DNA of 64,000 nt from Aptenodytes patagonicus (lineage: Eukaryota > Chordata > Aves > Sphenisciformes > Spheniscidae), in contig NC_134963.1 of NCBI RefSeq assembly GCF_965638725.1, positions 8,377,501 to 8,441,500 on the forward strand, given 5' to 3'. A program made the translations under genes and the position numbers. Of the stretch, positions 63,101 to 64,000 are shown one piece after another; positions within the stretch are counted from its first letter, which is position 1, and each line of letters starts with the position of its first letter. The notes under the pieces are model-generated. The model ran no database searches. It was not told where the DNA came from and saw only the letters and a program-made list of their open reading frames with translations.

Positions 63101-64000
63101 CAAGTCTTGATTTAACCACTGAATCCAGTCCTTAGTCGTGAATTCGGTGGAATTTTTTTTTTTTGCTGGTGTTACACCTCTGCTAGCTTCCTGGTAGTTG
63201 AGCAGTGATGTTGCTGAGACAGCAGCAAGCAATGTGACATACCTTAATGTTATTAATGCATCCTTCTAAAACAAGCCCTGTGCCTAGCATCCAACAGTAG
63301 TTAGTTTCTGAAGGGCTACCTTGCGTGTCCAGCTGTATGACAGCAGTTCAAATATTCCAGCCAAGCACTCTGTCCAGGTAACTTATGATTAACTATGCTT
63401 CAGAAGCTTTGTGGTACTAATGCATGTGTCAGCCTTTTACTTACAGTTTTAAGATGGGTGCAGGGAATGAGTTTATTTCAATTACTGCAGTGCTTGAGTT
63501 TCAAAGCTAAAAGTTCTTTCAATGTCATCTTAGGTTGCAACCCAGTTCAAAAACAGTCTGACGAGTCTTATAGAAATCCTGATGTCCAAGGAGCCTTCTT
63601 ATGTCCGATGCATTAAACCAAATGAGAACAAGGAGCCTGGTAAGGCATTGGGCTGAAGACACAGTTGAGATAAAGGAATGAAGTGAGGGAGGCTTTAGCT
63701 TGTAGCTAGGTACAGCATATATAAGCACACTCTGTGTGTGTGTGTGTATATAAAAATCTTAGTTTAGCTAGCAGCAAAGTCATCACCTTGGGTAACTGTG
63801 GATTTGATTCCTTCGTTATTTGTCCCAACACATGGACAAGTGAGTAAGCGAGCTTCCACAGACAGTATTTACCAGTGAATGTGTGTTCATACTACAGGGA
63901 AGTTTGATGATTATCTGATCCGACATCAGGTGAAATACCTGGGTCTGATGGAGCACTTGAGGGTGAGACGAGCTGGCTTCGCATATCGGCGGAAATATGA
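51023..64000 (+). CDS. MYO1H: MYO1H, unconventional class I myosin heavy chain (motor domain; 3' end off window)
   Basis: Eighteen coding segments join in frame from the ATG at 51056: 51056-51181, 52630-52745, 53714-53912, 54416-54496, 54940-55119, 56227-56325, 56676-56789, 57139-57210, 57872-57991, 58339-58406, 58744-58849, 59384-59464, 60879-60970, 62381-62475, 62706-62752, 62974-63054, 63534-63639 and 63898-64000 (1886 bases, 628 codons plus two). The protein is an actin-based ATPase motor: P-loop GESGAGKT (residues 105-112), switch [10 protein letters not shown] (157-165), switch II DIYGFE (381-386). The position 16 residues before DAVAK (TEDS site) is Glu, so head phosphorylation there is not expected. 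It is close to MYO1C, but its residues and the FOXN4 neighbour point to MYO1H. IQ motifs and the TH1 membrane tail lie off the right edge. No stops or frameshifts. Confidence 0.95.
51182..52629 (+). other. MYO1H: MYO1H intron 1
   Basis: 1448 bases, GT-AG. Its 5' part is dominated by the 350-base alternating purine-pyrimidine array (51235-51584). The remainder is unremarkable. Confidence 0.9.
51235..51584 (+). repeat. 350-bp alternating purine-pyrimidine tandem array (18/20-bp units)
   Basis: Every base alternates purine and pyrimidine from 51235 to 51584. From 51241 there are 18 units of three types: A = ACGTGTGTGTATATGTATAT (5 copies, 51241-51340), B = ACGTGTGTGTGTATGTATAT (3 copies to 51400), C = ACGTGTGTGTATGTATAT (7 copies to 51526), then B twice (to 51566) and C once. 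Each unit has one CpG in ACGTG. Runs without stop codons on both strands are a by-product. Confidence 0.97.
52630..52745 (+). CDS. MYO1H: MYO1H coding exon 2
   Basis: Encodes [20 protein letters not shown] and then [16 protein letters not shown], the SH3-like to early motor segment with the conserved VSVNPY string. Acceptor CCCTGCAG, donor CATCT/GTAAGT, exit in phase 2. Confidence 0.96.
53714..53912 (+). CDS. MYO1H: MYO1H coding exon 3, P-loop
   Basis: 199 bases beginning YAIADNAYR and containing the ATP-binding P-loop GESGAGKT at residues 105-112, followed by [15 protein letters not shown] and ending SNPVLE. Acceptor TTGTTCAG, donor GAG/GTAAAA, exit in phase 0. It is the exon that most firmly identifies a myosin. 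Confidence 0.97.
54416..54496 (+). CDS. MYO1H: MYO1H coding exon 4, switch I
   Basis: 81 bases, 27 codons: [20 protein letters not shown] and on. The NDNSSRFGK switch I motif at residues 157-165 contacts the nucleotide phosphates. Acceptor TCCATAG, donor AAG/GTAAGA. Confidence 0.97.
54940..55119 (+). CDS. MYO1H: MYO1H coding exon 5
   Basis: 180 bases, 60 codons: [19 protein letters not shown], then [16 protein letters not shown] and [10 protein letters not shown]. It holds the conserved LEKSRV and ERNFHIFYQ motor blocks. Acceptor CTGCCAG, donor CAG/GTCAGT. Confidence 0.96.
56227..56325 (+). CDS. MYO1H: MYO1H coding exon 6
   Basis: 99 bases, 33 codons: [20 protein letters not shown] and then [13 protein letters not shown]. 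It fits class I myosins closely related to MYO1C. Acceptor CTGTATAG, donor GAG/GTATGC. Confidence 0.95.
56456..56472 (+). repeat. G17 homopolymer in MYO1H intron 6
   Basis: Seventeen consecutive G, followed within 30 bases by further G-runs (GAGGGAGTGGGAGGG). It can form G-quadruplexes on the coding strand and is prone to sequencing length error. Confidence 0.9.
56676..56789 (+). CDS. MYO1H: MYO1H coding exon 7
   Basis: 114 bases, 38 codons: [20 protein letters not shown] and on to IKWISK. The VLHLGNI block is conserved across myosins. Acceptor CATCACTAG, donor AAG/GTATCT. Confidence 0.96.
57139..57210 (+). CDS. MYO1H: MYO1H coding exon 8, TEDS site region
   Basis: 72 bases, 24 codons: [20 protein letters not shown] and RSEE. 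The residue 16 before the DAVAK motif of the next exon is Glu (about residue 328), an acidic TEDS residue. Acceptor TTTCTGCAG, donor GAG/GTATGG. Confidence 0.95.
57872..57991 (+). CDS. MYO1H: MYO1H coding exon 9
   Basis: 120 bases, 40 codons: [20 protein letters not shown] and then [20 protein letters not shown]. The [17 protein letters not shown] block is a family signature. Acceptor TTTTTAG, donor AAG/GTTGGT (a weaker GTTGG donor). Confidence 0.96.
58339..58406 (+). CDS. MYO1H: MYO1H coding exon 10, switch II
   Basis: 68 bases: [20 protein letters not shown] and TN plus two bases. Switch II DIYGFE lies at residues 381-386. The short loop before it (DSTRKT) lacks the longer insertion that I recall in MYO1C, favouring MYO1H. 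Donor AG/GTAACA. Confidence 0.96.
58744..58849 (+). CDS. MYO1H: MYO1H coding exon 11
   Basis: 106 bases: [20 protein letters not shown] and on to EYELEGIE, the relay helix region. Acceptor CTGAAG, donor GAG/GTAACT. Confidence 0.97.
59384..59464 (+). CDS. MYO1H: MYO1H coding exon 12
   Basis: 81 bases, 27 codons: [20 protein letters not shown] and KGIISIL, a conserved lower 50-kDa segment. Acceptor TTTCCAG, donor CTG/GTAAGA. Confidence 0.96.
60879..60970 (+). CDS. MYO1H: MYO1H coding exon 13
   Basis: 92 bases: [20 protein letters not shown] and [10 protein letters not shown] plus two bases. Acceptor TGTTTCAG, donor GTGAC/GTACGC. It belongs to the actin-binding region of the head. Confidence 0.95.
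61235..61290 (+). repeat. Three-copy 16-bp repeat in MYO1H intron 13
   Basis: TTAGATGGCTTTGGCC occurs at 61235-61250 and 61259-61274, and ATAGATGGCTTTGTCC at 61275-61290. It is a small local duplication; copies 1 and 2 are identical. Confidence 0.85.
62381..62475 (+). CDS. MYO1H: MYO1H coding exon 14
   Basis: 95 bases: completes Thr, then [20 protein letters not shown] and [11 protein letters not shown]. The basic segment corresponds to surface loop 2 and HYAGEVTY is a universal myosin block. Acceptor TTTCCTGCAG, donor GTTG/GTGAGT. Confidence 0.96.
62706..62752 (+). CDS. MYO1H: MYO1H coding exon 15 (47 bases)
   Basis: A short exon: completes Gly, then [15 protein letters not shown]. Entered in phase 1, left in phase 0. 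Acceptor TTTTTTTTCTTCAG, donor GAG/GTAAGA. Confidence 0.95.
62974..63054 (+). CDS. MYO1H: MYO1H coding exon 16
   Basis: 81 bases, 27 codons: [20 protein letters not shown] and NRRRPET. It is a variable surface segment before the converter-side helix. Acceptor CCTGTTTCAG, donor ACT/GTGAGT. Confidence 0.94.
63534..63639 (+). CDS. MYO1H: MYO1H coding exon 17
   Basis: 106 bases: [20 protein letters not shown] and [19 protein letters not shown] and VRCIKPN are hallmark C-terminal motor blocks (the SH1-helix region follows). Acceptor CATCTTAG, donor CCTG/GTAAGG. Confidence 0.97.
63730..63752 (+). repeat. (TG)n(TA)n microsatellite in MYO1H intron 17
   Basis: A short TG run followed by TATATA. Confidence 0.85.
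63898..64000 (+). CDS. MYO1H: MYO1H coding exon 18 (cut by window end)
   Basis: 103 bases visible: completes Gly, then [20 protein letters not shown] and [13 protein letters not shown], the SH1 helix and relay-converter approach. The window ends inside the exon, in an open frame. Acceptor CTACAG. Confidence 0.96.

Larger units (their letters stand above)
60971..63897 (+). other. MYO1H: MYO1H introns 13-17
   Basis: Five GT-AG introns. Intron 13 (60971-62380, 1410 bases) contains a short triple repeat (61235-61290). Intron 17 contains a TG/TA repeat (63730-63752). Nothing else is recognised. Confidence 0.85.

Overview
This is a window of vertebrate nuclear DNA, almost certainly from a bird. 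It has GT-AG introns, a CR1 LINE 3' fragment, and a 550-bp solo LTR of a type I recall as common in songbirds and other neoavian birds. It carries parts of two divergently transcribed genes whose neighbourhood matches human 12q24.11. FOXN4 is on the minus strand and runs off the left edge. MYO1H is on the plus strand and runs off the right edge.

Region 1-15.2 kb is FOXN4, a forkhead/winged-helix transcription factor of retinal and spinal-cord progenitors. Seven coding exons can be joined in frame with exact GT/AG boundaries. They run from the ATG at 13254 (minus) to a donor at 304-305 and encode the first 304 residues, including the whole DNA-binding domain. The C-terminal exon lies beyond the left edge. 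Intron 1 is 10.4 kb and holds a segment that looks like a conserved enhancer (about 4.29-4.58 kb). The start codon lies only three bases inside its exon, so an untranslated first exon is implied. A 1.7-kb CpG island (13.5-15.2 kb) just upstream is the likely promoter.

Region 15.2-51.0 kb is intergenic and mostly AT-rich, with no protein-coding gene that I recognise. It holds a CR1 3' fragment (16.4 kb), a MIR-like relic (29.85 kb), and the solo LTR (37,626-38,175) with a perfect 5-bp target-site duplication. It also holds several CpG-retaining, homeodomain-site-rich stretches that look like candidate regulatory elements (26.0-26.5, 26.9-27.1, 37.1-37.4 and 42.4-43.0 kb), and short perfect hairpins.

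Region 51.0-64.0 kb is MYO1H, an unconventional class I myosin. Eighteen coding exons join in frame with canonical splice sites, from the ATG at 51,056 to the window end. They give 628 codons of an intact motor domain (P-loop, switch I, switch II, actin-binding segment). The converter end of the head, the IQ neck and the membrane-binding tail lie to the right.

The most striking non-genic structure is in MYO1H intron 1. It is exactly 350 bp (51,235-51,584) of unbroken purine-pyrimidine alternation, built from 18 tandem 18/20-bp units in a block order 5A-3B-7C-2B-1C, and it starts 53 bp after the exon 1 donor. I found no undescribed multi-gene system. The window is a conventional vertebrate locus with two well-conserved genes and interesting non-coding structure.
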